Positions 26,905 through 37,100 of a stretch of 64,000 nt of DNA are shown here, piece by piece. The translations under genes were made by a program, and so were the position numbers. Source of the DNA: an uncultured Latescibacterota bacterium (lineage in GTDB: Bacteria > Latescibacterota > UBA2968); NCBI GenBank assembly GCA_951812755.1, contig OX638329.1, forward strand, positions 977,339 to 1,041,338, given 5' to 3'. The number at the start of each line of letters is the position of its first letter. Within the stretch, counting starts at the first letter, position 1. The notes below the pieces were generated by a model, which was given only the letters and a program-made list of their open reading frames with translations, made no database searches and was not told the origin of the DNA.

Positions 26905-28092
26905 TCATGCATTCTTTAAGGCATTTACCGCTTCTATCAATCGCCGGTCGGCTTTGTAGCGCAATTCTAAGATCGCGTCTATATCCGATAGTGCGTTCGA
27001 CTCGGCCTGTAGTCGGCATACGTCAATGCGGTCTGACAGGGCATTCATTACCACGTCGAGCAACATCAAATCTGTAACATCATCGGCAACCATACACTCA
27101 TCGGCCAGAACTTTGCGGATCATTTCCAGGGGCTTTTTGAGCCTCTCGGCGTCCGGGATGGATTCGCTATTTCCATTGTTGACCAGTTCGGGCGACAAAC
27201 TGCCGAGAAAGCCTTCGCTGATGAATTGCCGCGTTTTGTCTTCTGTCCAGGATTGCGCCAAAATTTGTGTCAGTTTGTTCGACGGTTGATTGGGTTTCTG
27301 GCTGCGACTGCGATCGCTTGTGCGCTTTGAAGGCCGCTGTTTGTTCTGAGTGCTCTGTTCGTTGCGCTGGCGTCCTTTAGGTGGACGAGACACATTGCGC
27401 GTGTCTTTTTGCGCATTGCGAGTATCTTCTTTTTTGGGTTCATCCCGCTGGGCCTGAGCAGGTGTTTCGGTTCGCGCTTGCGGTGGTGCTTCTGGCTTCG
27501 CAGATGCTTCAACGGGTTGGTTCTCTGCATTCGCGTCCTGCCGTCGAGCGGGTTGAACAGGTGTGTTTACACCGACGCGGTCTTCCCAGCCAATTGGTGC
27601 AGACCGCCTTGTTCGACGCCCCCATTGCATTTCTTCTGTTTGTACATTTTCTGGGGTCTCTTGCGGTGTTTGCACGGCTTCTACAGATTTTTGATCTCGA
27701 TCAACAGCGGTCTTTTTCTGTTCTCTGCGCTGTCTGGATGGCGGCGATGAGATCACCGTGCGCTCTTCCTGTGCAGCAGCCCTTTCGATCTTTTTCGCAG
27801 GTTTTTTGGATTTCTGCGCTGGCTTTTTGGCCTGTTTTACAGGCTTTTTGGCTGTTTTTTTAGTTGCCTGCTTTTTGGCTGTTTTTTTAGATGGCTGCTT
27901 TTTTGCAGGTTTTTTGGACGACCGCTTTTTCGATACACGCGGTGTAGAAGACCTGGTGTTCGTTTTCTTAGCTGGCTTTTTGGCTGTTTTTTTGCTCGCC
28001 TGCTTTTTTGACGGACGTTTTGCTTTTTTTGCTGTGGATGTTGCGCCTTCAGTTTCCCGAGGTTCATCAGTCTGTGATTTCGTTTTTGCCAT
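26905..28092 (-). CDS. histone-H1-like Lys/Ala-rich protein with C-terminal helical domain
   Basis: 395 residues, ATG 28092 with AAAGGA upstream. Residues about 20-105 form a low-complexity basic tail of KKxAKK/KKPAKK units, the composition of histone H1 C-terminal tails and bacterial AlgP/Hc1-like proteins that bind DNA. Residues 105-270 are a polar, disordered Gln/Arg/Glu-rich linker. Residues 275-395 are a compact helical domain (LTQILAQSWTEDKTRQFISE, then LLDVVMNALSDRIDVCRLQA) that I do not recognise. It probably coats or bridges nucleic acid and may be nucleoid-associated. Codon shuffling of KK repeats suggests slippage. Confidence 0.75.
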   Translation of the reverse strand: MAKTKSQTDEPRETEGATSTAKKAKRPSKKQASKKTAKKPAKKTNTRSSTPRVSKKRSSKKPAKKQPSKKTAKKQATKKTAKKPVKQAKKPAQKSKKPAKKIERAAAQEERTVISSPPSRQRREQKKTAVDRDQKSVEAVQTPQETPENVQTEEMQWGRRTRRSAPIGWEDRVGVNTPVQPARRQDANAENQPVEASAKPEAPPQARTETPAQAQRDEPKKEDTRNAQKDTRNVSRPPKGRQRNEQSTQNKQRPSKRTSDRSRSQKPNQPSNKLTQILAQSWTEDKTRQFISEGFLGSLSPELVNNGNSESIPDAERLKKPLEMIRKVLADECMVADDVTDLMLLDVVMNALSDRIDVCRLQAESNALSDIDAILELRYKADRRLIEAVNALKNA

Positions 28093-28177
28093 ACTATCCT
28101 TTCACAAAAGTTAGATCAAATTTGGCTTAAGTCTTTAGATAATATAGATAAAACTGCCCACAAATTCAACCAAACAC

Positions 28178-28204
28178 AAAAAAAAGGCTGACCAATGGTC
28201 AGCC
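28178..28204 (-). terminator. groEL terminator
   Basis: On the minus strand GGCTGACC/GGTCAGCC (28204-28197 / 28193-28186) with a 3-base loop, followed by eight T residues (28185-28178). Confidence 0.9.
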
Positions 28205-28239
28205 CTTTGTGGAAGTCGAGCATATTTTGACAGTCCGAT

Positions 28240-29859
28240 TTAGTGCATGTGCCCGTGGTCGTGGGCGGGCGCAGCACCTTCGTTTTCTTCTGGCAAATCT
28301 GTCACCAGGGCTTCGGTTGTCAATAATAATCCCGCGATGGACGCTGCATTTTCCATCGCAGTACGCACTACTTTTGTGGGATCAATCACACCGGAATCTA
28401 CCAGGTCTTCATATTGCTCGGTGCGTGCATTAAACCCATAAGCACCTTCGCCTTCGGTCACTTTTTGCACGACAAGGCTGCCTTCTAAGCCGGCATTATC
28501 GGCGATCTGACGCAGCGGGGATTGCAGTGCGCGACGCACGATATCTACGCCTGTGCTCTGGTCGCCATGCACATCCGTTTCGTCCAATGCGTCAAGACTG
28601 CGCAGGAGAGCGACTCCGCCGCCGGGCACAATGCCTTCTTCAACTGCAGCACGCACGGAGTGGAGTGCGTCTTCGACGCGGGCTTTCTTTTCTTTCATTT
28701 CTGTTTCGGTTGCCGCACCAACGTTGATGACGGCTACACCACCGGCCAATTTCGCCAATCGCTCTTCGAGTTTTTCGCGGTCATAGTCAGAGGTGGTGTC
28801 TTCAATCTGCCGACGAATTTGACTCGTTCGGCCTTGAATATCGGCTATGGACCCCGCACCTTCTACGATTGTGCTGTTGTCTTTGTCGATTACCACGCGC
28901 TTGGCCTGCCCGAGGTCGCTCAGCTCGACGTTTTCGAGCTTAATGCCGAGGTCTTCTGTAATTACGCGCCCATCTGTCAGCACGGCGAGATCGCCCAACA
29001 TCTCTTTGCGGCGGTCGCCATATCCCGGTGCTTTTACCGCACAGGCAGCGAGGGTGCCGCGCACTTTGTTGACGACAAAAGTGGCCAGAGCTTCACCCTC
29101 AACATCTTCAGCGATTACCAGAAGCGGCTTGCCTGTGCCAGCGACTTTTTCGAGGAGAGGCAATAAGTCGTTCATGTTTGACAATTTTGCCTCGTGAATG
29201 AGGATCAGCGCGTCTTCCAGTATGGCTTCCATGTTTTCCTGATCGGTCACAAAATAGGGCGAGAGATAACCGCGGTCAAACTGCATTCCTTCGACCACAT
29301 CCAACGTTGTCTCGATGCTCTTGGCCTCTTCGACTGTGATGGTGCCGTCTTTGCCAACTTTGTCCATTGCATCGGCTATAATCTCGCCAATACTGCTGTC
29401 GCTGTTGGCGGAAATTGTCCCTACTTGTGCAATTGAGTTGCGGTCTTTTACCGGTTGGCTCTGGCTTTCCAGTGCTTTGACCACGGTTCCAACGGCCGCA
29501 TCAATACCGCGCTTGAGGTCCATTGGGTTGGCTCCGGCGGTCACATTGCGCAAGCCTTCACGGAAGATCGCTTCGGCGAGTACTGTCGCTGTGGTTGTGC
29601 CGTCGCCCGCAATGTCAGAGGTCTTGGAGGCGACTTCTTTGACCATTTGCACACCCATGTTTTCGTAAGCGTCTTCGAGTTCGATTTCTTTTGCAACGGT
29701 CACGCCGTCTTTTGTCACGGTGGGGGACCCCCACGACTTGGCGACAACCACATTCCGTCCAGCAGGTCCCAACGTGGCTTTCACGGCTTTGCTCAAGAGC
29801 GTTACACCATCGAGAATACGCCCGCGAGCATCTATTCCATAGGCAATCTGCTTTGCCAT
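28240..29859 (-). CDS. groL: 60 kDa chaperonin GroEL
   Basis: 539 residues, full length, ATG 29859 with AGAGGAGAT upstream. All hallmarks are present: [26 protein letters not shown] (ATP site), [14 protein letters not shown] and [12 protein letters not shown]. It forms the folding cage with GroES. The C-terminus is unusual: instead of the GGM repeat tail it ends [13 protein letters not shown], a His-rich tail. Follows groES by 14 bases and is under the same CIRCE-like operator. Confidence 0.98.
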   Translation of the reverse strand: MAKQIAYGIDARGRILDGVTLLSKAVKATLGPAGRNVVVAKSWGSPTVTKDGVTVAKEIELEDAYENMGVQMVKEVASKTSDIAGDGTTTATVLAEAIFREGLRNVTAGANPMDLKRGIDAAVGTVVKALESQSQPVKDRNSIAQVGTISANSDSSIGEIIADAMDKVGKDGTITVEEAKSIETTLDVVEGMQFDRGYLSPYFVTDQENMEAILEDALILIHEAKLSNMNDLLPLLEKVAGTGKPLLVIAEDVEGEALATFVVNKVRGTLAACAVKAPGYGDRRKEMLGDLAVLTDGRVITEDLGIKLENVELSDLGQAKRVVIDKDNSTIVEGAGSIADIQGRTSQIRRQIEDTTSDYDREKLEERLAKLAGGVAVINVGAATETEMKEKKARVEDALHSVRAAVEEGIVPGGGVALLRSLDALDETDVHGDQSTGVDIVRRALQSPLRQIADNAGLEGSLVVQKVTEGEGAYGFNARTEQYEDLVDSGVIDPTKVVRTAMENAASIAGLLLTTEALVTDLPEENEGAAPAHDHGHMH

Positions 29860-29873
29860 AATATCAATCTCCT

Positions 29874-30161
29874 CTACTGAATAATGCCCAATACGTCATC
29901 TTCGTTTACGATTACGTAATCATCGCCGTCAACTTCAATTTCTGTGCCGGCGTATTTGCCGATTAAAATTTTTTCTCCAGATTTTACCGCTGGCGCGATC
30001 ACGTCGCCATTCTTATTGCGTTTGCCCGGTCCAACGGCAACGACTTCTGCTTCCTGTGGCGTTTCCACAGCGGTATCGGGGATGATAATGCCCCCCTTCA
30101 CCTGCTCATCAGCATCCACCCGTCGCACCAGGATGCGATCGGAAAGCGGACGGACATTCAT
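29874..30161 (-). CDS. groS: 10 kDa co-chaperonin GroES
   Basis: 95 residues from ATG 30161 (AAGGAGG six bases upstream); a longer frame upstream is only readthrough of the 5' UTR. Contains the mobile loop ([21 protein letters not shown]) and the base region ([21 protein letters not shown]). It caps GroEL. Typical length. Promoter and operator lie at about 30221-30300. Confidence 0.98.
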   Translation of the reverse strand: MNVRPLSDRILVRRVDADEQVKGGIIIPDTAVETPQEAEVVAVGPGKRNKNGDVIAPAVKSGEKILIGKYAGTEIEVDGDDYVIVNEDDVLGIIQ

Positions 30162-30220
30162 GAGAAACCTCCTTGAACGACAGTTGGTTAAATGTAATAA
30201 ATTTAACTTGTTATATGTTA

Positions 30221-30247
30221 TTAGCCACTCATCCTGTTGAGTGCTAA
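30221..30247 (-). promoter_or_regulatory. CIRCE-like operator upstream of groESL
   Basis: TTAGCCACTC-N8-GAGTGCTAA (plus-strand view) within 27 bases; the consensus is TTAGCACTC-N9-GAGTGCTAA. One arm has a single extra C. Position between promoter and groES fits HrcA repression of the chaperonin operon. Confidence 0.8.
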
Positions 30248-30330
30248 GGGAGGAAAATATATAGAAGCACCAATATTTGTGCAAGGTAATATTTTGGTAA
30301 CTATTTAGGTCATTTGGATGATTAGCCACA

Positions 30331-30455
30331 AGCGGGGTACAACTGGCCGTCTCTCAGGCCAGTTCAAATGCACAAAAATCACAACAGGATGCTGTAGGAG
30401 CGGCATCCCTGCCGCGATCAAGGTCGGGAAAAGGATTTCCCTCCTACGCGACCAC
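30331..30455. repeat. two REP-like elements (families R2 and R3)
   Basis: R2: AGCGGGGTACAACTGGCC + GTCTCTCA + GGCCAGTTC (30331-30366). R3: TGTAGGAGCGGCATCCCTGC-CGCGAT (30390-30418) followed by GTCGGGAAAAGGATTTCCCTCC (30422-30443, in two parts). R2 recurs at 40276-40317 and 58861-58930; R3 recurs at 49390-49460 with the two parts swapped. The rest of 30248-30491 carries no gene. Confidence 0.7.
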
Positions 30456-30491
30456 AAGAACCTAAATAATTACATTCTATCAATACCTTTT

Positions 30492-31277
30492 TTACGGTTG
30501 CGAGACTTTTGGTCCTTCTCGCAATATTCGAACGCCTACAGATGGATAGCCATAAATCTCGTAAGCAGGGACATGCATGAAAGATGGTGTACTGTCCGTT
30601 GATGATAGATAACTGCTTCCGTATATAACACGATATTTTATATCTGGATATCCTGAGTCGTGTACCCACTCAGCCACGTTTCCATACATATCATACAGTC
30701 CCCAGGGATTGGGCAATTTAGTACCTACTGTGTGAAATCCACCCTCAGAATTGCCGCTCCACCAGGCGTAATCACTTAAAGGACCAGAGCTATTTCCAAA
30801 GAACCAGGTGGTTGTTGTGCCCGCTCGACAAGCATATTCCCATTCGTCTCCGGTTGGTAATCGATATATGCCGTCATTTTGAAGGGCAGTCAACTTTTCT
30901 ACATAAACTTGTACGTCACGCCCTGAAATGTAGGCAGCAGGAAAATTCGGCCCAGTGGAATCGACTTCGGCTTTTCCTGTCCAGGGTGCAGTGAGCATAA
31001 CTTGCTTCCACTGTTGCTGAGTGAGTTCATATTTCCCAAGATAAAAGCCTTTTGTAATTGTAATTTCATAGAGCCACTTTACGGTGCCAGGCTCAATCCA
31101 TACAAAGGCCATTTTTATCCCGCCCGGCAGGTCAATCACCAGATCACCTGCCTCGTGATTGGGGATAGGTTCTGGTTTTTCTTCTATTTCTGGCACTGGC
31201 TCTAGCTTTGGTCCTGTACTATTACCGCCACAACTCAGGATGCAAAACGCAAGCAGAATACACCAGAAGCACCTCAT
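30492..31277 (-). CDS. SUMF1/FGE-like lipoprotein, copy 1
   Basis: 261 residues, GGAGG five bases before ATG 31277. Lipoprotein signal MRCFWCILLAFCILSCGG (lipobox LSC) and Pro/Glu linker. The formylglycine-generating-enzyme-like (SUMF1) fold shows GFYLGKYELTQQQWKQVM, YRLPTGDEWEYACRAGT, GTKLPNPWGLYDMYGNVAEWV and the end SVGVRILREGP. Active FGE has a Cys in the final GFRCA motif; here it is GVRIL, so sulfatase activation is unlikely and a binding role (as in ergothioneine or lectin-like relatives) is possible. Outer-membrane or periplasmic. Paralogue of 32364-33110. Confidence 0.88.
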   Translation of the reverse strand: MRCFWCILLAFCILSCGGNSTGPKLEPVPEIEEKPEPIPNHEAGDLVIDLPGGIKMAFVWIEPGTVKWLYEITITKGFYLGKYELTQQQWKQVMLTAPWTGKAEVDSTGPNFPAAYISGRDVQVYVEKLTALQNDGIYRLPTGDEWEYACRAGTTTTWFFGNSSGPLSDYAWWSGNSEGGFHTVGTKLPNPWGLYDMYGNVAEWVHDSGYPDIKYRVIYGSSYLSSTDSTPSFMHVPAYEIYGYPSVGVRILREGPKVSQP

Positions 31278-31292
31278 GGCAACCTCCGCTAT

Positions 31293-32096
31293 TTAGCGGC
31301 TTGTCACATCGGTTTTCAATCCATTGACCAAACCGCGAAAGTCTGTCACCAACCAATCATCGCCCACTCGCAACATTCGCAGTGTGAGAGATCCAGGTGA
31401 GCGATTTTTGTAGGGACGGCTCAACCGGGTGGCCTGACCTATAATATCATACTTCCACTGCGCTGTAACCGTGGCTGATTGACCGTGATACTGTATGCTT
31501 CCCGATTCGAGTACGATGCGCACATCCGGAGGCAAGCCATCAAACATGCTCAGGAAGGTCTTGCGAATCTCCCGGCGTTCCGCCTCAGTATAATCTCGCT
31601 CCGCCGTTGTGGTCACCTTGTGTCCTTCACTGAAGAATATAGAGCGACGGTCAATCCGATGGGTGATGATATGAGGGATAGAGATAGAGTCCGATTCCGT
31701 CGTCCCAACCGACGGGGTATCGTCTGAAGTTATGCCGCCGGGAATAGCTCCTGGACCCGGGGGCGTCGCTGTACTGTCAGTGGTTGAACCCACTGGTCCG
31801 CTAACTGAATCTGCAAGTCCCGGCACTCGTGTGGTTACTATGCGGGAGCGGTCTTCTTCAATTGGCCCCGTCAATGCTCCCAACTCGAAATTTCTGAATT
31901 GTTTGGCAAATATTTTTGCGGTATGCCAGATGAGTCCTTCGTCGTAAATCTGCTTAGCTGATTTATCGCTGTTGGGAAATTGTTCTGCAATCTGGGCAAT
32001 TGCCATTGCGCGAAAAGATTGTTGTGCATCGGCGGTATGGCTCAGCACAATTAATCCCAGAATGGGTATTGTCCATCGCTTCAAAAATCGTTTCAT
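31293..32096 (-). CDS. secreted hypothetical protein with disordered middle
   Basis: 267 residues; ATG 32096 preceded by GAGGAGG seven bases away. Signal peptide MKRFLKRWTIPILGLIVLSH-TADA. N-terminal helical part (FRAMAIAQIAEQFPNSD), a Ser/Thr/Pro/Gly-rich disordered middle with many DST motifs (about 90-135), and a C-terminal beta domain (RIVLESGSIQYHGQSATVTA, then LRMLRVGDDWLVTDFRGLV) that looks like a NTF2- or DUF4878-type nuclear-transport-factor fold with WLVTDF. Function unknown. Its stop lies 15 bases before the downstream SUMF1-like gene, so one operon. Confidence 0.75.
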   Translation of the reverse strand: MKRFLKRWTIPILGLIVLSHTADAQQSFRAMAIAQIAEQFPNSDKSAKQIYDEGLIWHTAKIFAKQFRNFELGALTGPIEEDRSRIVTTRVPGLADSVSGPVGSTTDSTATPPGPGAIPGGITSDDTPSVGTTESDSISIPHIITHRIDRRSIFFSEGHKVTTTAERDYTEAERREIRKTFLSMFDGLPPDVRIVLESGSIQYHGQSATVTAQWKYDIIGQATRLSRPYKNRSPGSLTLRMLRVGDDWLVTDFRGLVNGLKTDVTSR

Positions 32097-32363
32097 CTAT
32101 AACCTCCTCGTTTGGGTTGTTCGTGTCAAAAAATGTTTATCCTGAACCTGATAGAGACCTATCTCCTGCCATTGATCAAAGTCAGCTTGTGTCACATTGC
32201 CGTTGTCATGTTATCCTCCTTTCAGGCAAAAATCTTAGTGTCGTCACCCTTCTTATGTGGCAAAATACACACCTAAAACGTTTGTGTTTCAACAAACACT
32301 TAAAGACACTCAAGTACTTGAAAAACAAAGTGATAAATAATGATTGTTCTTTCAATGCCTTTT

Positions 32364-33110
32364 TTATGGCTGCACAACTTTTGGACCTTCTCGCAATATT
32401 CGCACGCCTACGTCTGGAACGCGTGCGTTATAGTGAAAAATCTGAATCGTGCTAATTATGTCTGCCGGGGACGTCGTATCATAACTGCCGCCTATTCTAT
32501 AAGTCCATATACCCACGAAATAAGCACCGTGGCTATCCAGTACCCACTCCCACACATTACCATACATATCATAAAATCCCCAGGGATTGGGCAATTTAGT
32601 ACCCACGATTTGCGCGCTATCCACGTTCTTGTCCCACCAGGCGTAGTCACTTAGAGAATCAGAGCTATCTCCAAAGAACCAGGTGGTTGTTGTGCCTGCC
32701 CGACAAGCATATATCCATTCCTTGAAGGTTGGTAAGCGGTATATCCCGTCATTTTGAAGGGCTGTCAACTTTTCCGCGAAATTTTGTGCATCAAACCAGG
32801 AGATATTGTAGGCGGGATAAACCGGTTCCGTGAAGCCGACGCCCTCTCTTTGGGGCCAGGGTAAGGTGTGCATCACTTGCTCCCACTGTTGCTGCGTGAG
32901 TTCATATTTCCCAAGGTAATAGCCTTCGCCAAGCGTGCCGGGTTCTACCCATATAAAGGCCATTCTTACCCCGCCCGGCAGGTCAATGATCAGGTCACTT
33001 GTCCTCGGTTTGGGGATGGGTTCTGGCACTGGTTCTATTTCTGGTCCTGTACTATTACCGCCACAACTCAGGATGCAAAATGCAAGCAGAATACACCAGA
33101 AGCTCCTCAT
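32364..33110 (-). CDS. SUMF1/FGE-like lipoprotein, copy 2
   Basis: 248 residues, same GGAGG start context as copy 1. Lipoprotein signal MRSFWCILLAFCILSCGG. The SUMF1 motifs are conserved (GYYLGKYELTQQQWEQVM, IYRLPTFKEWIYACRAGT, GTKLPNPWGFYDMYGNVWEWV) but the final motif is again GVRIL without the catalytic Cys. The shared leader, both flanks and the C-terminal sequence show that copies 1 and 2 arose by segmental duplication; the middle parts vary. Upstream at 33126-33152 a truncated 3' end of the 31293 gene remains. Confidence 0.87.
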   Translation of the reverse strand: MRSFWCILLAFCILSCGGNSTGPEIEPVPEPIPKPRTSDLIIDLPGGVRMAFIWVEPGTLGEGYYLGKYELTQQQWEQVMHTLPWPQREGVGFTEPVYPAYNISWFDAQNFAEKLTALQNDGIYRLPTFKEWIYACRAGTTTTWFFGDSSDSLSDYAWWDKNVDSAQIVGTKLPNPWGFYDMYGNVWEWVLDSHGAYFVGIWTYRIGGSYDTTSPADIISTIQIFHYNARVPDVGVRILREGPKVVQP

Positions 33111-33125
33111 GGCAACCTCCGCTAT

Positions 33126-33152
33126 TTAGCGGCTTGTCACATCGGTTTTCAA
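33126..33152 (-). pseudogene. residual 3' end of the 31293-type gene
   Basis: The 27 bases read through to KTDVTSR-type end codons and match 31293-31319 exactly; upstream of it the copy is lost. Marks the edge of the duplicated block. Confidence 0.7.
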
Positions 33153-33663
33153 CATAAATAATAGAAGTGTAATTCATTATTTGGGAAATAGGCTGTATAA
33201 TTCAATGCTCTCTGTCAAGAACTTCTTTTCACATAATTCACACGTTTGCTGTGTCTGGTGATTTTTCAGGCACGCGATGAGATAGGTGAGGCTCGTGGTC
33301 AATAGGATTTCCACATCGCAAGATGCGTGCCAGAAAACGGTTTCAAAGAAAAAAAAGCATTTAAAATTATTCAAGTGCTTGAAAAACAAAGAGATAAAAT
33401 TTAAGAATTATTCGTGTCGCAAATGCGACAGTCAGTTACAAGTGTATACGGCAGGATACACTTGTAATCGCTTATTTAAGTAAAATGTAAATAAATAATT
33501 GATTTATATAAAGATAAGAAGGTGCATCCGATGGGATGCACTACTGCATACAGTTGGATGCACCTGTTTTGCGTTTATTTTCACTCTATCGGTGGGGTGA
33601 TGGGAAGTGTGAAGTAGGAAGTGTGAAGTAGGAAGTGTGAATTTCTTCCTTCTAACTTGCTTT
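33153..33663. other. AT-rich intergenic region with stacked palindromes and tandem repeats
   Basis: No convincing gene. Contents: GTCGCA-AA-TGCGAC (33416-33429), TTACAAGTGTAT/ATACACTTGTAA (33436-33447/33456-33467), GGTGCATCC/GGATGCACC (33521-33529/33556-33564), and a 14-bp tandem repeat GGAAGTGTGAAGTA (33603-33642, nearly three units). A weak 70-codon frame (33177-33389, minus) with a CELC motif is possible but unsupported. Confidence 0.55.
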
Positions 33664-34137
33664 TCACTTGCTTTCAGCCAATTTTGTTTTTTTCTGAGCC
33701 AACACTTTTTCTATATGATCAATTTGCTCTTTGAGCAGTTCGGGGTTTTCCGGCGCACCCGTTTCTTCCGGTGGCGGCGGTATTTCAGCCGGCAAATGTG
33801 CATCTTCCCAGTCTCCGTATCCGCCGTCCATTGAGATTACCTTTTCGTATCCCATCGCTTTCAGGGTTTCGCCAGCGAGGAGAGAGCGCACGCCGCCTGC
33901 ACAGATTACAATGACTTCACGCGACTTGTCGGGTATTGTCGCTTCTGCTTGGTATTCCAATTCACCGCGCGGGATGTGTACTGATCCTTTTAAGTGCCCG
34001 CGCTCCCATTCATCCAGTCCGCGCACGTCGAGTAATACGGGATTATTGCCCTCGTTCAAATGCTCATGTACTTCCTGTACGGTCATTTCCGGAATATTTT
34101 GACGCGCATCATCTAACAAATTTTCACGCGACTTCAT
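33664..34137 (-). CDS. rhodanese-domain protein
   Basis: 157 residues, GAGGAG eight bases before ATG 34137. Single rhodanese domain (about residues 17-118): VLLDVRGLDEWERGHLKGSV, then the active-site loop CAGGVRS with catalytic Cys, and YEKVISMDGGYGDWEDA. C-terminal Pro/Glu tail and a helix of unknown purpose (ELLKEQIDHIEKVLAQKK). No signal peptide; probably a cytoplasmic sulfurtransferase or a sulfur carrier. Last gene of the leftward secA train. Confidence 0.92.
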   Translation of the reverse strand: MKSRENLLDDARQNIPEMTVQEVHEHLNEGNNPVLLDVRGLDEWERGHLKGSVHIPRGELEYQAEATIPDKSREVIVICAGGVRSLLAGETLKAMGYEKVISMDGGYGDWEDAHLPAEIPPPPEETGAPENPELLKEQIDHIEKVLAQKKTKLAESK

Positions 34138-34155
34138 AGACTCATCTCCTCATTT

Positions 34156-37100
34156 TCAAACTCTTCCATGGCAGTGTTTGTACTTTTTTCCACTTCCGCA
34201 CGGACAGGGCGCGTTTCGTCCTATCTTTTTTTCAACGCGCACCGGCTGTTTTTTGGGCGCATCGCCTTCTGTAGAATTGGCGGTCAATTCATCGGTACCC
34301 GGTTCGGGCATGCCGGCAAAGCCCATTCCCGTGGCATCGCGGTGTTCCAATGATAGGCGTGCGGGCTGTTGGGTGCGCGGTTGTGCGGGTGTTTCTTCAA
34401 TAGAAATGCGGAATAACAATCGCAGGGTTTCGCGGTTGATGTCTTCGAGCAATGCCACAAACATTTCATAACCTTCGCGCTTGTACTCGATTAATGGATT
34501 TTTTTGTCCATAACCGCGAAGGCCAATGCCCTCTTTCAGATCGTCCATTTCGCGGAGGTGTTCTTTCCACTTTTCATCAAAAACGCTCAGGTAAATCATG
34601 CGTTCGATCTGGCGCATGCGGTCTTCCCCAATGACCCTTTCGCGGCGATCATAAGCCTCGCGAACCCCGCGCAATACGCGATCTCGCAAACCCGCTTCGC
34701 GCAATTGGGGCAAATCTTCATCGGGTATGATGGGTGCTTGCAAAAACACATTGCGCAAATCGTTCATTAATCCATCAAAATTCCAGTCTTCGGGATGTGC
34801 GTCGGGCGGTATGTGAATATCGAATAGCGCATCGATGGTTTCGTCGATCATCTCGCTGATCATCGCCGAGATATCTTCTTCTTCCAGCGCGTGTCTGCGT
34901 CTGTCGTAAATTACTTCGCGCTGTTGATTCATGACGTCGTCGTAATCCAGCACCTGTTTTCGAAATTCAAAATTGCGCGCTTCAACCCGTTTTTGCGCGG
35001 TTTCAATGGATTTTGTCACCCAGCTGTGTTCGATCACTTCGCCTTCTTCGGCTCCCAGGCGGTCCATGACGCGGGCGATGCGCTCGGATCCAAACAAACG
35101 CATCAGGTCGTCTTCCAGTGAAATGAAAAATCGCGAGCTTCCCGGGTCCCCTTGTCGTCCGGAGCGACCGCGCAACTGACGATCGATGCGCCGGGATTCG
35201 TGTCGTTCGGTGCCGATGATAGTCAAGCCACACGGGACTTCATCTCGACACCCGTATTCGTCTATGTAAGGACACAGGGGCTGGGTGTTATCGGGATCTG
35301 CGATCAATGCACACTGGTGTCCTTCGGGTGCTTTTACGATGCCGGGTCCCAGTTTGATATCTGTACCGCGCCCGGCCATATTGGTCGCAATTGTCACTGC
35401 ACCTGGTTGCCCGGCCTGTGCGATGATCTGCGCTTCTTGTACATTTTGTCGGGCATTGAGCACCTGGTGTTTAATTTTTTTGCGCGCGAGCATCCGCGAA
35501 ATCAACTCGGAGGTTTCAACGGAAATCGTGCCGACCAGGACCGGCAAATTTTGCTCGTGCAGATGCTCAATTTCATCGATTAGGGCATTGTATTTTTCGC
35601 GTTTTGTGCGGTAGATCCAGTCGTTAGAATCGATGCGGCGCACCGGCTCATGCGTTGGAATCGATACCACATCGAGCTTGTAGATTTGATGAAATTCTTC
35701 GGCTTCTGTTTCGGCAGTGCCCGTCATGCCCGCCAGTCGGTCATAGAGCCTGAAGTAATTTTGCAATGTAATCGTCGCCACTGTTTGCGTGTCGCGTTCG
35801 ACTTTTACCTTTTCTTTTGCTTCCAATGCCTGGTGCAATCCATCGGCAAAACGGCGTCCGGGCTGTGGCCGCCCCGTAAATTCATCGACGATGACGACCT
35901 TGCCGTCGTCGATCATGTATTGCACGTCTTTTTCGTACAGAGAATAGGCTTGCAACAATTTTCGCACGCTGTGGATGGATTCATTCTTTTCTCCGTAATC
36001 CTGATAGGCGGCTTCTTTTGCCCGGTCTTGTTCCGCGTCTGATAGCGATGCGTTTTGCTCGATATCCCGAAGCACTTCATCGAGGTCTGGCAATACAAAA
36101 TCGTCTGGGTTGCGGCTGATTTCGTCGCGTCCTTTTTCTGTCAGGTCGATGATATGGCTTTTTTCATCGATGCTAAAATAGAGATCTTCGTCGAGTTCCC
36201 CGGTGCGTTTGTCGCGGATATAATCGGCTTCAACCCGCTGCACGAGACGCTTGATGCCCTCTTCCTGAAGTCGCTTCATGAAGCGACTGTTTTTGGGCAT
36301 TCCGCGCTGGACCTGTAATAACAAGATGCCGGCCTCGTATTCGTCGCCGGCCTCGAGTTCTTCTTCTGCTTGCTTTAAAATATTATTGACGATTCGGGTT
36401 TGCGCGCGCACCAGTTTTTCGACCAGCGGACGCATTTCTTCATATCGATGCGATGTGGATTCCGACACGGGTCCCGAAATAATCAGCGGCGTGCGCGCCT
36501 CGTCAATCAAGATGCTATCTACTTCGTCAATAATTGCAAAATAGTGCTCGCGCTGTATCAAATCTTCGGGGCGAATCGCCATGTTATCGTAGAGGTAATC
36601 AAAACCAAATTGGTCTTTTGTGCCGTACACGATATCCATGAGACAGGCGTCTTTGTGGTCACACACGCGCATGTGATATCCGTCTTCGCCCTCTTCTTCC
36701 ATAATAAAACCTTCCACGCCCAGGGCGCGGTCCTGTATCACGCCTACGGTGAGGCCCAGGAACAAATACACGGGTCCCAGCCACATGGCGTCGCGTTTGG
36801 CCAGGTAGGAGTTTACGGTGACGAGATGTACGCCGCGCCCGAGCAAGCCATTCAGGTACAAAGCCAGGCCCGCGGCCAGTGTCTTGCCTTCGCCCGTGGC
36901 CATTTCGGCGATTTTGCCCTGATGCAATACGGTCGCGCCGATCAGTTGCACGTCGTAAGGTATTTCATGCCACATGATTTGATCGCCAGCCCGGTCCCAG
37001 GACTTCTCCCGCTCTTTGAAGCGGCGACACGTTTCCTTAAAGACGGCGAATGCTTCTGGGTGAATTTCATCGAGCACATCGCGCTCAATATCCTTGATTT

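Noticed and set aside
30162-30329. 56-codon extension of GroES
   Set aside because: Crosses the CIRCE-like operator; the standard GroES start has a perfect ribosome-binding site.
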